Origin: Henriciella sp.
GTDB taxonomy: Bacteria > Pseudomonadota > Alphaproteobacteria > Caulobacterales > Hyphomonadaceae
NCBI GenBank assembly: GCA_013214545.1
Contig: JABSQB010000002.1
Coordinates: 131,798-195,797 of the forward strand
Direction: 5' to 3'
Length of the DNA stretch: 64,000 bases
Shown here: positions 1 through 13,142 of the stretch, in pieces
Numbering within the stretch: position 1 is the first letter of the stretch
How the letters are laid out: each line of letters opens with the position of its first letter
Position numbers and translations under genes: made by a program
Notes under the pieces: generated by a model
The model's input: the letters and a program-made list of their open reading frames with translations, nothing else
The model's database searches: none
Told to the model about the DNA's origin: nothing

Positions 1-3604
<3,604 letters not shown>

Positions 3605-3641
3605 ACCCCCTCATACAATGAGAACAAAATGAGAACAAGCG

Positions 3642-4475
3642 TTATTTACCACCCGGAATGAGACGCTGTAGCCAAGTGCGTCTCTGCACCTCGCCGGCGC
3701 CTTCCGGATCTAACCCTTCACCGCTGAGCAGGCGGTATGAGTACTGATACCAGATCGTGTCAGGATAATTGTAACCAAGAACCGAACCCGCCGCGAGCGC
3801 TTCCTGCTTCAGACCCAGGGCGAGATAAACCTCGACCAGGCGGTGTAGCGCCTCTGGCGTATGGCTGGTGGTTTCGTAGTCGGTCACCACTGTGCGGAAG
3901 CGATTAACGGCTGACAGATGCTGATTTCGTCGCAGATACCAGCGCCCGATTTCCAGTTCTTTACCCGCGAGCTGGTCATTGACCATATCGAGTTTGACCG
4001 TCGCGTCGCGCGCGTAATCCGTCTCGGGATACCGCCTAACAACATCGTTCAGCGCGTCGCGCGCCAGCTCCGTGGTCTTTTGGTCCCGGCCGACATCCAT
4101 GATCTGATCGAAATGACAGATCGCAATCAGGTAATATGCATAAGGCGCGCCCTGCCCCGCTGGATTGAGCGACAGGTACCGCTGCGCCGTAGAAACCGCT
4201 TCGTCATACTTTCGCGATTCATACGCCGCAAAGGCCGACATCAACGATGAGCGACGTGCCCATTCCGAATATGGGTGCTGGCGCTCAACTTCGTTAAACA
4301 GCAGGATCGCTTCATCATAGTCGCGTTTGTCCAATTCCTCAGTTGCCCGCGAATAGAGCAGCTCGACTGGGCGCTCGACATAGGCCAATTCCTGACGCCG
4401 GTTATTGCCTTGACAAGCCGCCAACACCAGTGAGGCAACAGAAATTGAAAGAAGAGTGACGTGAACTTTACGCAT
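3642..4475 (-). CDS. bamD: Outer membrane assembly lipoprotein BamD
   Basis: The 277-residue protein begins with a lipoprotein signal and a lipobox L-A-A-C at Cys21. About 220 residues of TPR-like helical repeats follow, beginning with LYSRATEELDKRDYDEAILLF, typical of BamD/ComL/YfiO. BamD is the essential lipoprotein of the BAM complex that inserts beta-barrel proteins into the outer membrane. It lies upstream of recN and is divergent from the XRE regulator at 4658, so both promoters should sit in the 180-base gap. The usual upstream neighbour lpxC is absent here. Confidence 0.94.
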   Translation of the reverse strand: MRKVHVTLLSISVASLVLAACQGNNRRQELAYVERPVELLYSRATEELDKRDYDEAILLFNEVERQHPYSEWARRSSLMSAFAAYESRKYDEAVSTAQRYLSLNPAGQGAPYAYYLIAICHFDQIMDVGRDQKTTELARDALNDVVRRYPETDYARDATVKLDMVNDQLAGKELEIGRWYLRRNQHLSAVNRFRTVVTDYETTSHTPEALHRLVEVYLALGLKQEALAAGSVLGYNYPDTIWYQYSYRLLSGEGLDPEGAGEVQRRTWLQRLIPGGK

Positions 4476-4657
4476 CTGCGATGATAACCGTTTTGCTTGC
4501 CCGCAGTTTCCCTAGGCGGCCTCATTTGTAAAGCCTGAGACTGTCTCTAATCGCCTCCAAGCGCTCACATTTACAGTCTTGTCACAAAACCCAATCGATC
4601 TATTTCCTCAGTCACATGTATGCACCGCTATGTTGCGCGCGCATCCGAGGAAAAAAG

Positions 4658-5095
4658 ATGGATAAGGAAAACTCCTTTCTGACCGCCAGCGAAGTGGACC
4701 GCTTGGTCGGAGACAGAATCCGCCGCCGCCGCATTCTTATGGGGCTCACCCAAGATCAATTGGGCGAGGCGCTCGGCATCTCGTATCAACAAATTCAGAA
4801 GTATGAGACCGGCGCTAATCGTGTGAGTGCTGGCCGTCTATATCTTATCGGTCAGTGTCTCGACGTCTCACCCGGCTGGTTCTTCGATCCTGCGAAGTCA
4901 GACGCCTCCAGCGGCGATTTCGATGAGCTAGGATCCTCACGTCTCCTGATGGAATTTGTGCGCAGCTTCGCCCGGATTGATGATGAGCGCGTGAAGTCGC
5001 TTCTCGTTTCGCTCGTAAAAGCCATGGCCGATGGCGAGCCTGGGTCAGAAGCCGTGCCGAATGGCGAATCACACGCAAACGAATCGCGTTTGTGA
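4658..5095 (+). CDS. XRE/Cro-type transcriptional regulator, PraR/PhrR-like
   Basis: The 145-residue protein has an N-terminal HTH_3 domain (VGDRIRRRRILMGLTQDQLG, then GISYQQIQKYETGANRVSAGRL) and a short acidic C-terminal part with an ESRL ending. The pattern matches the widespread alphaproteobacterial PraR/PhrR group, which control surface, biofilm and stress genes in rhizobia; that role is transferred from the family and not shown here. I chose the ATG at 4658 because GAGGAAAAAAG precedes it. An upstream in-frame ATG at 4616 would add 14 residues unlike the family. It is transcribed away from bamD. Confidence 0.88.
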   Translation: MDKENSFLTASEVDRLVGDRIRRRRILMGLTQDQLGEALGISYQQIQKYETGANRVSAGRLYLIGQCLDVSPGWFFDPAKSDASSGDFDELGSSRLLMEFVRSFARIDDERVKSLLVSLVKAMADGEPGSEAVPNGESHANESRL

Positions 5096-5215
5096 TCGAA
5101 CCAACGGCTTTATCCAGCGAAGACGACTACCTCGCCCTTTGGCGATAGCTTATACAAGAAATCGCTTGAAATCGCCCTTGGCGACGACGATTCATCTACG
5201 TTTTCCACAAGCATC

Positions 5216-5247
5216 AAAACGAAAAAGGGAGGCCAAAAAGACCTCCC
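5216..5247 (-). terminator. Rho-independent terminator of the phasin-like gene
   Basis: On the minus strand GGGAGG and CCTCCC (5242-5247 with 5227-5232) form a six-pair GC stem with a nine-base loop, followed directly by TTTTT and a further T-rich stretch. It lies about 95 bases downstream of the phasin-like stop codon. On the plus strand no T-run follows, so it would not serve the XRE gene in the same way. Confidence 0.6.
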
Positions 5248-5342
5248 CTCAACACTCTACGCATACTCTACTGTGGGTTTTCTATACCGAATTCTACACA
5301 GTTTGGAAACCCGAGGGTTTCAGCATGAGGAAATTGTAAGGC

Positions 5343-6296
5343 TTAGCTCACAACTTTCTTTGCCAGTGCGCGGGCTTGTGCTTTCCAGTTATCACGAACC
5401 ATGCGGCCCGGGAAACGCAGGACAGCTTCAAGTGCGTCCATCTGAGCTTTGCGCATTTGAGCGATCTGCCAGAAGTGGAACACACCAGCGTCGTTCAGAC
5501 GACGCTCCAGCACCGCGCCAACGCCTTTGATCAGTTTCAGATCGTCTGGCGAACCAACTGGCTTGGTCAGGCGACCGTTTTCGTCAGTCTTGGGCTCAGC
5601 AGCAACGGTTTTGGCTTTCGCTTTAGGCGCAGCTTTGACAGTCTTCTTGGCGGCCTTGGCTTTTTTCGCTTTCTTCGGCTTTGAACCGACAGCCGCGATT
5701 TCCTGGCTCAGGCGCTCAACGCGAGCTTTGACTTTATCGTCAACACCTTCAGCATCGGCACGGAGTTCAGCAACCTGCTCTTCCAGGTCGTCGAGTTTGC
5801 TGTGCAGCTTTTCAGCTTTCTTGGCTTTCAGAGAAAACTGCTTCAGTCCGAGAGCTTCGCGCATCCGCTCCATACGGGCTTCCAGGCGCTCACGCTGTTC
5901 GTGCTGAAACTTGGTAACAGCTTCGGCAGCTTCTTCAGTCGCTTCGCGAACACGGCCGCGAACCTTCTCGGCTTCTTCAGCAACGCGGTTCATCTGCTCG
6001 GTCATCTTGGAGATGGCAGAGTTGGAGTTCAGACGAGCGCGGACATCGGCTTCAATCTCTTCGCCGCGAGCCACGAGATCTTCAAACAGAACTTCGCCCT
6101 GGCCGCTGACTTTGCCAACACCTTCAGTGGCAACGTCATAAGCTTTGCCATAGGCGCCGACGCCTGCGAGCCAGATTTTGTGAGCGACTTCAACGCCCTT
6201 GTTCTCAATTGCAGCGCCGAGGAATTGGGCCTGAGTCTTCTTCTCAGCCTTCTTCGCTTTTTTCGCTTTCTTGTCTTTTTTGTCTTTCTTCGCCAT
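5343..6296 (-). CDS. Phasin-like granule-associated protein with C-terminal helix-hairpin-helix
   Basis: The 317-residue protein starts at the ATG at 6294-6296, behind ACGGAG. A Lys/Ala-rich N-terminus leads into a phasin-type segment (residues about 25-150; IWLAGVGAYGKAYD is characteristic of PhaF/PhaI-type proteins). A coiled coil, a second Lys/Ala-rich linker resembling histone H1, and a helix-hairpin-helix follow; the HhH centres on LKLIKGVGAVLERRLNDAG with FHFWQIAQM. Phasins coat polyhydroxyalkanoate or lipid granules, and PhaF-type proteins with basic tails also bind DNA. Granule coating is inferred from the family. No PHA synthase is present in the window, but lipid-storage genes are. 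Confidence 0.8.
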   Translation of the reverse strand: MAKKDKKDKKAKKAKKAEKKTQAQFLGAAIENKGVEVAHKIWLAGVGAYGKAYDVATEGVGKVSGQGEVLFEDLVARGEEIEADVRARLNSNSAISKMTEQMNRVAEEAEKVRGRVREATEEAAEAVTKFQHEQRERLEARMERMREALGLKQFSLKAKKAEKLHSKLDDLEEQVAELRADAEGVDDKVKARVERLSQEIAAVGSKPKKAKKAKAAKKTVKAAPKAKAKTVAAEPKTDENGRLTKPVGSPDDLKLIKGVGAVLERRLNDAGVFHFWQIAQMRKAQMDALEAVLRFPGRMVRDNWKAQARALAKKVVS

Positions 6297-6460
6297 GTCG
6301 TGGCTCCGTTTCTGGGATTGGATCAGCCCTCTGCTAATCCTCATTGAGGCCTGAAATAATGAAGCTGTCTAGAAATCGCATACTAATTTGCGACCGCGTT
6401 TTCGCGTGTCTGGCGAATTTGTGATTGGGAACACGCTGTAATTGCGGTACCCTTTGGTCA

Positions 6461-7216
6461 ATGCGGTGGACGATTGCTCTGTTCTTGGCCCTCACACCCG
6501 CGGCTTTCGCCGAGGATGAAGCGCATTTGACTGCCTTCACAGAGGGCCGCTACGAAGAGGCCGCAATACTTGCGCAAGAAAACACAACGCCTGACCATCT
6601 CGCATTTGCCGCGCGCAGTTTGCTAGCCGAGGCAATGAGCGCGGCAGACTTTGTACCGCCGCCAATTCTGATCGACGAAGCTGAAATCCTTGCCCGCACA
6701 GCGCTGGAAACCAACCCCAAGCACATAGAAGGTCGCCTTCAACTTGCCATCGCGCTATCGCTCAAGGCGCGCCCGCTCTCAACGCGTGAAGCGATGCGGA
6801 CCGGATACGGAGAAGATGCCAAGGCTTTGGTCGAAGACGTGCTGGCGGATGATCCGGATAATCCTTTCGCGCATGGATTTCTTGCCGTCTGGCACCTCGA
6901 AGTTCGTCGACGAGGCGGCGCCATTGGCGCTTCTGTTCTGGGCGCGTCTGTCAAAAAAGGACGGCGGCATTATCAGTCCGCCATCGCGGCCTCGCCTGGC
7001 GATGCCTCAATCCATTGGCAATATGCCCGGGCACTGGCCGCACTTAACGCTCGGAAGTATCGAGATGAAATCGAGACCAGCTTACAGGCCGCCCTTGATT
7101 GCCACACGGACAGCACGCTGGAAGACGTGATGCGCCGGCGCGCCGAACTGCTGCAATTCGCGATCGAAAACGAAAATCGTTCTGTCGTCCAACGGCTGGC
7201 GACCGAAATGCTCTGA
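6461..7216 (+). CDS. Secreted TPR-repeat protein of unknown function
   Basis: A 251-residue protein with a clear Sec signal peptide (MRWTIALFLALTPAAFA, cleavage before E-D) and Ala-rich helical repeats of TPR type through most of the mature part (for example LAFAARSLLAEAMSAADF and AHGFLAVWHLEVRRRG). It is probably periplasmic. No catalytic motif is visible. I used the ATG at 6461, because the upstream in-frame ATG would place charged and Cys residues ahead of the signal. Its stop is one base from the convergent trxB stop. Confidence 0.8.
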   Translation: MRWTIALFLALTPAAFAEDEAHLTAFTEGRYEEAAILAQENTTPDHLAFAARSLLAEAMSAADFVPPPILIDEAEILARTALETNPKHIEGRLQLAIALSLKARPLSTREAMRTGYGEDAKALVEDVLADDPDNPFAHGFLAVWHLEVRRRGGAIGASVLGASVKKGRRHYQSAIAASPGDASIHWQYARALAALNARKYRDEIETSLQAALDCHTDSTLEDVMRRRAELLQFAIENENRSVVQRLATEML

Positions 7217-7217
7217 T

Positions 7218-8183
7218 CTACTCAGCCGCGACGGCTTCGAGCGCTTTGCTTTCTTCGAGGAACTTTTCTGCTTCCAGCGCCGCCATGCAGCCCATACCCG
7301 CTGCCGTGACAGCCTGGCGATAGGTTTCGTCGGTTACATCACCCGCTGCAAACACGCCCGGGACATTGGTCGCTGTAGAGTCGGGGGCGGTGATGAGATA
7401 CCCGTTATCATGCATGTCCAGCTTACCAACAAAAAGCTCTGTTGATGGTGCATGGCCTATCGCGATGAATATGCCGTGGACCGGAACATCCTCAACAACG
7501 CCAGTGTCGAAATTTTTTAGACGCGCTGCCGTGACCCCAAGCGGATTTTCGTCGCCCACGGCTTCTTCCAAGGTCGTGTTCCAGCGCACTTCAATCTTTG
7601 GATGATTCAACAGGCGATGCTGCAAGATCTTTTCGGCGCGCAGGGTGTCGCGGCGATGTACCAAGATCACTTTGGACGCAAAATTGGTCAGGAACAGAGC
7701 TTCCTCGACAGCGGTATTGCCGCCGCCGACCACGACGACGTCTTTCTCGCGATAGAAGAAACCGTCACACGTGGCACAGGCCGAGACGCCAAAGCCCTGG
7801 AACTTGTTCTCGCTCGGCAGACCGAGCCATTTCGCCTGAGCGCCGGTTGAGATAACAACCGCGTCGGCGGTGTAGACCGTACCGCTGTCGCCAACCGCAC
7901 GAAACGGACTGGCATCGAAGTCTACCGATGTGATGTGATCTTCAGCCAGCTTCGCGCCCATTTTCAGGGCGTGCTCTTTCATCTTTTCCATCAGCTCGGG
8001 TCCCTGGATCTCGGCAAATCCAGGATAATTCTCGACCTCGGTGGTGATCGTCAGCTGACCTCCTGGCTGTGATCCTGCAACCACCAGAGTATCGCGCATA
8101 GCACGGGCCGCATAAACCGCTGCCGTCCAACCTGCCGGGCCGGATCCGATGATCAGAATTTCGGTATGCTGCGTGTCTGACAT
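7218..8183 (-). CDS. trxB: Thioredoxin reductase
   Basis: The 321-residue flavoprotein reduces thioredoxin with NADPH. Visible motifs are the FAD-binding GSGPAG at residues 13-18, the redox-active C-A-T-C at Cys136/Cys139, the NADPH-binding VVGGGNTAVEEA, and the C-terminal FAD motif VFAAGDVTDETYRQAVTAAG. GGAGA precedes the ATG at 8183, so this is chosen over an ATG four codons upstream. It is separated by 118 bases from the downstream end of the pyk gene, whose transcription runs toward it. Confidence 0.96.
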   Translation of the reverse strand: MSDTQHTEILIIGSGPAGWTAAVYAARAMRDTLVVAGSQPGGQLTITTEVENYPGFAEIQGPELMEKMKEHALKMGAKLAEDHITSVDFDASPFRAVGDSGTVYTADAVVISTGAQAKWLGLPSENKFQGFGVSACATCDGFFYREKDVVVVGGGNTAVEEALFLTNFASKVILVHRRDTLRAEKILQHRLLNHPKIEVRWNTTLEEAVGDENPLGVTAARLKNFDTGVVEDVPVHGIFIAIGHAPSTELFVGKLDMHDNGYLITAPDSTATNVPGVFAAGDVTDETYRQAVTAAGMGCMAALEAEKFLEESKALEAVAAE

Positions 8184-8301
8184 GACATTCTCCAATAGCT
8201 CGCGAGCGAGCGAATTATCTCTTGGCGCTGGTTATGGGGATTCGGGGCCTAGGAATAAAGGGGGCAATCGCCTCACAGGGCTGTGAAGGTCAGCTAAACC
8301 G

Positions 8302-9696
8302 CTATTCCTCCACGCCCATCTCCCACGCCCAAACACTGTCGCTGCCCCGCCACATGGCGTAGGTCACGGGGCCATCCAGGGCTGCACTCTTCATCAAGCG
8401 ACGGGCCCAATCGTCTCCAGGTTCCATCTCCGCTGAATGAATGCCCCATAACATTTGGGCCTGACGAAGACGTTTTTCGTCCAGCGATCCATAGAGGATG
8501 GGCTGACGGCCGCGCACACGAGAGAATTGCGCGAGGCGGAATACATCGCCGGTCCGCAGAGCCAACGGGGTAGCATTGCGTTCCGCGATCTCCATGACCG
8601 CCTGAGCCGTTGTGTCCACGTCGTCTCGCTTTTCGCCGCCGCCATCATACTGCACCAATGCCTGACGATAATCATCGGCGCGCTCTACCGCGCGAATGAT
8701 CCGGTTCATGATCGCCACGGCCGTGGCTGGATGTCGGCCCACGGCGGTTTCGGCCGAGAGCATCACTGCATCGACACCTTGATAGACGGCCGTCGCCACA
8801 TCCGAGGCTTCCGCGCGCGTCGGGGCTGCGTTTTCGACCATGCTTTCGAGCATTTGGGTCGCAACGATCACCGGCTTGGCTGCGTTGCGTGCCACACGCA
8901 CGATGCGCCGCTGGATTAGCGGGACTTCTTCTGGTGGGAACTCTACCCCGAGATCCCCGCGCGCAATCATCACAGCGTCCGTAGCATCGATGATGGCGTC
9001 GAGATTATCGATCGCTGCGGGTTTTTCGAGCTTTGCTACGATCATCGCCCGGTCGCCAATCAGACCGCGAGCCTCTTCGATATCAGCGACGGTCTGCACG
9101 AAGGAAAGCGCGATAATATCGACGCCCATATCCAGTGCGAAGGCCAAGTCGCTACAGTCTTTGTCGGACAATGCAGGCACAGGCAGCGCCTTGCCGCGAA
9201 CGGTGAACCCTTTGCGGTCCTTGAGAACACCCGGCAGCTCGGAACGCACTCGCGGTTTGTCGCCGGCGGCAATCACGGTGAAAATCAACAAGCCATCGTC
9301 GGCGAGAATCGTATCGCCTTCTTCGAGCACCGAAAGGATCTCAGCCCGTGGAACCGGGATGGTGTGTTCGGCATCCGTTTCTTGGCCGACCACTAAGTCA
9401 TATTCACCGCGCATCTCAAGTTTCAGCGCACCGCCCGGAAATTTTCCAACGCGTATTTTCGGTCCTTGAAGGTCTGCAAGAACGGCCAGAGGGCGGCCCA
9501 ACAGCTCTTCCGTCATTCGAATGACGTCACAGGTCTTTTTGTGTTTCTCTTGCTCGCCATGACTGAAATTCAGGCGGAAGACGTCGACGCCCGCTTCCGC
9601 TAACAACCGAATAGTTCCAGGCGCAGAGCTACCCGGTCCTAGTGTTGCGATGATCTTGGCGCTTCGTCCACGCAGGCCGGCTGCCCTCTTGCTCAT
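8302..9696 (-). CDS. pyk: Pyruvate kinase
   Basis: The 464-residue enzyme converts phosphoenolpyruvate and ADP to pyruvate and ATP. Characteristic parts are the N-terminal KIIATLGPGSS and FRLNFSHGE, the catalytic block MIARGDLGVEFP, and VATQMLESM followed by AEASDVATAVYQGVDAVMLS. The ATG at 9696 follows AGGGGAGC and lies one base beyond the eda stop, so it is the last gene of the zwf-edd-glk-eda-pyk operon. The C-terminal regulatory domain is short, ending around WAWEMGVEE. Placement with the ED genes fits a role in the final step from the ED pathway. Confidence 0.95.
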   Translation of the reverse strand: MSKRAAGLRGRSAKIIATLGPGSSAPGTIRLLAEAGVDVFRLNFSHGEQEKHKKTCDVIRMTEELLGRPLAVLADLQGPKIRVGKFPGGALKLEMRGEYDLVVGQETDAEHTIPVPRAEILSVLEEGDTILADDGLLIFTVIAAGDKPRVRSELPGVLKDRKGFTVRGKALPVPALSDKDCSDLAFALDMGVDIIALSFVQTVADIEEARGLIGDRAMIVAKLEKPAAIDNLDAIIDATDAVMIARGDLGVEFPPEEVPLIQRRIVRVARNAAKPVIVATQMLESMVENAAPTRAEASDVATAVYQGVDAVMLSAETAVGRHPATAVAIMNRIIRAVERADDYRQALVQYDGGGEKRDDVDTTAQAVMEIAERNATPLALRTGDVFRLAQFSRVRGRQPILYGSLDEKRLRQAQMLWGIHSAEMEPGDDWARRLMKSAALDGPVTYAMWRGSDSVWAWEMGVEE

Positions 9697-9697
9697 A

Positions 9698-10339
9698 TCA
9701 AGCTCCCCTGCCGAGCTCCGCGGCTTCGCGAACTTTGGCCTCGATTCCAGCCCAATCACCAGCCTCCATTTCGGCCGGTGATGCGATCCAGGTTCCACCC
9801 GCCGCGATCACGTTTGGCAGGCTGAGATAGTCCTTCGCATTGTGTGGCTTCACACCGCCGGTTGGCATAAAATCGATATGCGGTAACGGCCCCGCCAACG
9901 ACTTTAGGAAGTTCTCGCCACCTGATGCTTCGGCTGGGAAGAATTTCAGTACGCCATAGCCTTCTTCGAAACGCGCCATGGCCTCACTTGCGGTCGCAAC
10001 ACCCGGAAGGATTACACCATCATGATAGGCCAGTGCCTTTAGCAGTTCAGGCGCCGTGCCAGGCGACACAAGAAAATCAGCGCCCGCTTTAAGCGCCGCG
10101 TCGACATCACCCTCAGAGCAAATCGTGCCGGCGCCGACAATCAGCTCCGGCTCCGCCTGTTTCATTTCCTCAATTACTTTGAGTGCGACCGGCGTGCGCA
10201 AGGTGACTTCAGCGCTACGCAACCCGCCATTTATGAGCGCTGATGCAAGCGGAGCTGCGTGCTCCACCGCGGTCACGGTCAATACGGGAACGATGGGCGC
10301 ACCATGCAGCGCCTCTCGAAAGGTCGCGAGATTGATCAT
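9698..10339 (-). CDS. eda: KDPG aldolase (2-keto-3-deoxy-6-phosphogluconate aldolase)
   Basis: The 213-residue class I aldolase splits 2-keto-3-deoxy-6-phosphogluconate into pyruvate and glyceraldehyde 3-phosphate. The Schiff-base lysine lies in L-K-F-F-P-A-E, preceded by the VGAGTI and FLVSPG strands and followed by FMPTGGV. It overlaps the glk stop by ATGA and lies one base from pyk. Length and motifs are normal. It is the second dedicated ED enzyme, after edd in the same operon. Confidence 0.96.
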   Translation of the reverse strand: MINLATFREALHGAPIVPVLTVTAVEHAAPLASALINGGLRSAEVTLRTPVALKVIEEMKQAEPELIVGAGTICSEGDVDAALKAGADFLVSPGTAPELLKALAYHDGVILPGVATASEAMARFEEGYGVLKFFPAEASGGENFLKSLAGPLPHIDFMPTGGVKPHNAKDYLSLPNVIAAGGTWIASPAEMEAGDWAGIEAKVREAAELGRGA

Positions 10340-11313
10340 GCCGCAAGGTCCTCATCAAAGTGCAAAGCCGCCGCCCCAATAAGCGCTGCTTCGCCTTCCA
10401 TCAACAAACGAATTGGAATGGGCTCCATGTAATGGCTCATAGGCCCGCGATCGAAGAAGCGAGACAGGGCTTTGGGTTGGGCGAGCCAATCTACCAAACG
10501 CTCAGCCACGCCGCCCGTAATCACCACCCCACCGCGCGTGCCGTTGATAAGAGCGGCGTCGCCCAATGCATCAAGCGTGGCGCCGGCGCGAATTTCACAA
10601 ATGTCGCGCGACAAGGCATCACCTGCTTCGGCCCGGCGCATGATTTCAGCTGGCGGCGTACGTTCCCACTCGATCCCGTCAATGTCACACAGGGCCTTGT
10701 GAACAGCGTTCAAACCAGATCCCGACAGAACAAGCTCCTTCGACACATACCCATATGTCGCCTTCAACCGCTTGGTGAGCTCCCACTCGCGATCCGACCG
10801 CGGTGCGAAGGCGGCATGGCCACCTTCCCCGGTCATCACGCGCCATCCGCGCTCCCCTTCAGGAAGCAGCGTGGCCATACCCAGTCCTGTGCCGGGGCCC
10901 GCTACGAGGATCGGCGAGCGTTCATCCGGTACGCGCCCATCGTGCAGCAGGCGAAAACTCTCATCGCCAAGCTCTGGGATCGAACGGGCCATTGCGGCAT
11001 AATCATTTACGAGGCGAATGCGCTCGAGGCCGGTCTGCCGTTCGAGCTCATGACTGTCGACAATCCAGTCGCGATTGGTCAAACGCACAACGCCATCTCG
11101 CACCGGCCCTGCAAATGCGAACAAAGCCTGCTGCGGACGTTTGTTTCCAAGCTGCCCGAGGTACACGTTCAACGCATCATGAAAGTTGGCGAATCCATCG
11201 CCGGGCATCACAGCAACATCATCGACTTCTGGATGCCCCGCAAAGCCCAGACGCGCCCGTCCGAAACGGACATTGGTACCGCCAATATCACCGACCAGGA
11301 CCGTATCTGGCAT
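10336..11313 (-). CDS. glk: Glucokinase
   Basis: The 325-residue kinase of the bacterial Glk family phosphorylates glucose. ATP-binding motif D-I-G-G-T-N-V-R-F is near the N-terminus. The catalytic segment VNDYAAMA contains the base Asp. GPGTGLG, GEGGHAAF, ITGGVAERL and the C-terminal EGEAALIGAAAL complete the fold. The start overlaps the edd stop (TGATG) and the stop overlaps the eda start (ATGA), so it is fully coupled within the ED operon. It supplies glucose 6-phosphate to zwf when glucose enters without a PTS. Confidence 0.95.
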   Translation of the reverse strand: MPDTVLVGDIGGTNVRFGRARLGFAGHPEVDDVAVMPGDGFANFHDALNVYLGQLGNKRPQQALFAFAGPVRDGVVRLTNRDWIVDSHELERQTGLERIRLVNDYAAMARSIPELGDESFRLLHDGRVPDERSPILVAGPGTGLGMATLLPEGERGWRVMTGEGGHAAFAPRSDREWELTKRLKATYGYVSKELVLSGSGLNAVHKALCDIDGIEWERTPPAEIMRRAEAGDALSRDICEIRAGATLDALGDAALINGTRGGVVITGGVAERLVDWLAQPKALSRFFDRGPMSHYMEPIPIRLLMEGEAALIGAAALHFDEDLAA

Positions 11314-13139
11314 CAGCCGCCTCCCAGCATTGAAAACACGCTGCCACCTTGCTCGGAATTGGTCACCGTTGCGCGGAAACCGCCGAACAGTTCGCGGCCA
11401 AGTCCAGAGGCGGACTCATTTGGCCGAAACGGCGCTGCGTCCCGGGAATCAAATTCGGTCGGGTCGACTTTAACGTCGAGTATGCCAGTTACTGCATCTA
11501 AGCGAACAACATCGCCGTCGCGGATCTTGGCGATCGCGCCACCGCGACTGGCTTCTGGTCCGACATGGATTGCTGCCGGAAACTTGCCCGAGGCGCCAGA
11601 CATACGCCCGTCGGTGACCAGAGCGACCTGATGCCCCTTGTCGTGCAATGCGCCGATGGCGCCGGAAAGGCCGTGAAGCTCTGGCATGCCGTTGGCCGCT
11701 GGGCCCTGGAACCGGACCACGATGACAACGTCGCGGTCGAGTTCGCCGGCCTGGAACGCCGCTTTAACACCTTCCTGGCTATCAAACACACGCGCAGGCG
11801 CTTCGGTGACATGACGGTCTGGCTTAACCGCCGAAATCTTGATCACGCCGCGACCAAGCGGGCCGTCGAGCATCTGCAACCCGCCGGTGGGCGCAAAAGG
11901 ATCCTCGATCGGGCGAACAATATCGAGATCTCCGCTTTCTTCCGGTGCCTCGCGCCATTTGAGCTCGTCGCCGTCGAGCCATGGCTCTTGGCTGTAGGTG
12001 CTGAGTGGACCCGCAACTCCCAGCGCGTCGCCTTGCAGAAGGCCACCTTTGAGCAGCTCGCGCACGACAAAGCCCATGCCGCCTGCGGCGTGGAAATGAT
12101 TCACATCTGCAGGACCATTTGGATAGATGCGGCAAAGCAGCGGCACCACTTCGCTGACATCGGCGAAGTCTTCCAAGGTGACCTCATAACCGGCTGCTGC
12201 TGCCATAGCCGGAATGTGCAGTGCATGATTGGTCGACCCACCGGTCGCCATCAGGCCAACCAGCGCATTCACAAAACTGCGGGCGTCGACGATCTCGCCG
12301 GCGGGGCGATACTCACCCTGAATCGAATTGTCGAGGGCCTGACGCACAGCCGCCCGGGTCAATGCTTCACGCAATGGCGTTCCGGGATTAGGGAAAGCTG
12401 CACCAGGCAAATGGAAGCCCATCACTTCCATCAGCATTTGATTGGAATTGGCGGTCCCATAAAACGTGCATGTTCCCTGACTGTGATAGCTCTCGCTTTC
12501 GGCGCGCAACAACTCCTCACGACCGACTTTGCCAAGCGCGAACTCCTGACGGATGCGTTGCTTTTCAGGGTTTGGAAGTCCGGACGGCATCGGCCCGGCT
12601 GGCACCATCACGTGAGGCAGCCAGCCGAAGCGGAGCGCCGCAATCGTCAATCCGGGAATAATCTTGTCGCAAACGCCCAGATTGAGCACCGCGTCGTAAG
12701 CATCATGGCTCAGGGAGACGGCTGAGGCCATCGCAATCACATCGCGGGAGAAGAGCGAAAGCTCCATACCCTCCTGGCCTTGAGTGACACCGTCGCACAT
12801 TGCGGGCACCCCGCCAGCGACCTGCGCGGTGGCGGTATTCTTGCGCGCTTCATCGCGGATCAGCTCAGGGTAATGCTCAAACGGCGCATGCGCGGAGAGC
12901 ATGTCATTGTAGCTGGTGATAATGCCGATATTCGGCCAGCCCGAACCGAGGATCTGGGTCTTGTCCATTACGGCGCAGCCAGCAGATGCGTGCGCCAGAT
13001 TTCCCTCGGTGAGTTTTGTACGCGCGAAACCACTTGGGCGCCGCGCACGAATGAGTTCGAGATAGGCAGCGCGGCTGTCTTTGCTGCGCGCCTCAATCCG
13101 AGCCGTGACTTCCGCGATCGTGTCATTGATTTCGGTCAT
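11313..13139 (-). CDS. edd: 6-Phosphogluconate dehydratase
   Basis: The 608-residue IlvD/Edd-family dehydratase makes KDPG from 6-phosphogluconate, the first committed ED step. It has the Fe-S cluster cysteine motifs PAMCDGVTQGQEGMELS and GVCDKIIPG, the block TGGSTNHALHIPAMA, and a C-terminal swivel domain with VTDGRMSGASGKFPAAIHV. Length is normal for Edd (IlvD is shorter, about 560). It starts four bases after zwf stops. The location with zwf, glk and eda separates it from the paralogous IlvD. Confidence 0.96.
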   Translation of the reverse strand: MTEINDTIAEVTARIEARSKDSRAAYLELIRARRPSGFARTKLTEGNLAHASAGCAVMDKTQILGSGWPNIGIITSYNDMLSAHAPFEHYPELIRDEARKNTATAQVAGGVPAMCDGVTQGQEGMELSLFSRDVIAMASAVSLSHDAYDAVLNLGVCDKIIPGLTIAALRFGWLPHVMVPAGPMPSGLPNPEKQRIRQEFALGKVGREELLRAESESYHSQGTCTFYGTANSNQMLMEVMGFHLPGAAFPNPGTPLREALTRAAVRQALDNSIQGEYRPAGEIVDARSFVNALVGLMATGGSTNHALHIPAMAAAAGYEVTLEDFADVSEVVPLLCRIYPNGPADVNHFHAAGGMGFVVRELLKGGLLQGDALGVAGPLSTYSQEPWLDGDELKWREAPEESGDLDIVRPIEDPFAPTGGLQMLDGPLGRGVIKISAVKPDRHVTEAPARVFDSQEGVKAAFQAGELDRDVVIVVRFQGPAANGMPELHGLSGAIGALHDKGHQVALVTDGRMSGASGKFPAAIHVGPEASRGGAIAKIRDGDVVRLDAVTGILDVKVDPTEFDSRDAAPFRPNESASGLGRELFGGFRATVTNSEQGGSVFSMLGGG

Positions 13140-13142
13140 GGC

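Noticed and set aside
10360-11631. A 423-residue plus-strand reading frame opposite glk and the end of edd
   Set aside because: It is the mirror of two well-identified genes, is rich in His, Arg, Thr and Gln, and has no protein family signature.
11565-12725. A 386-residue plus-strand frame opposite edd
   Set aside because: Entirely inside edd, no recognisable domain, composition typical of an antisense frame.
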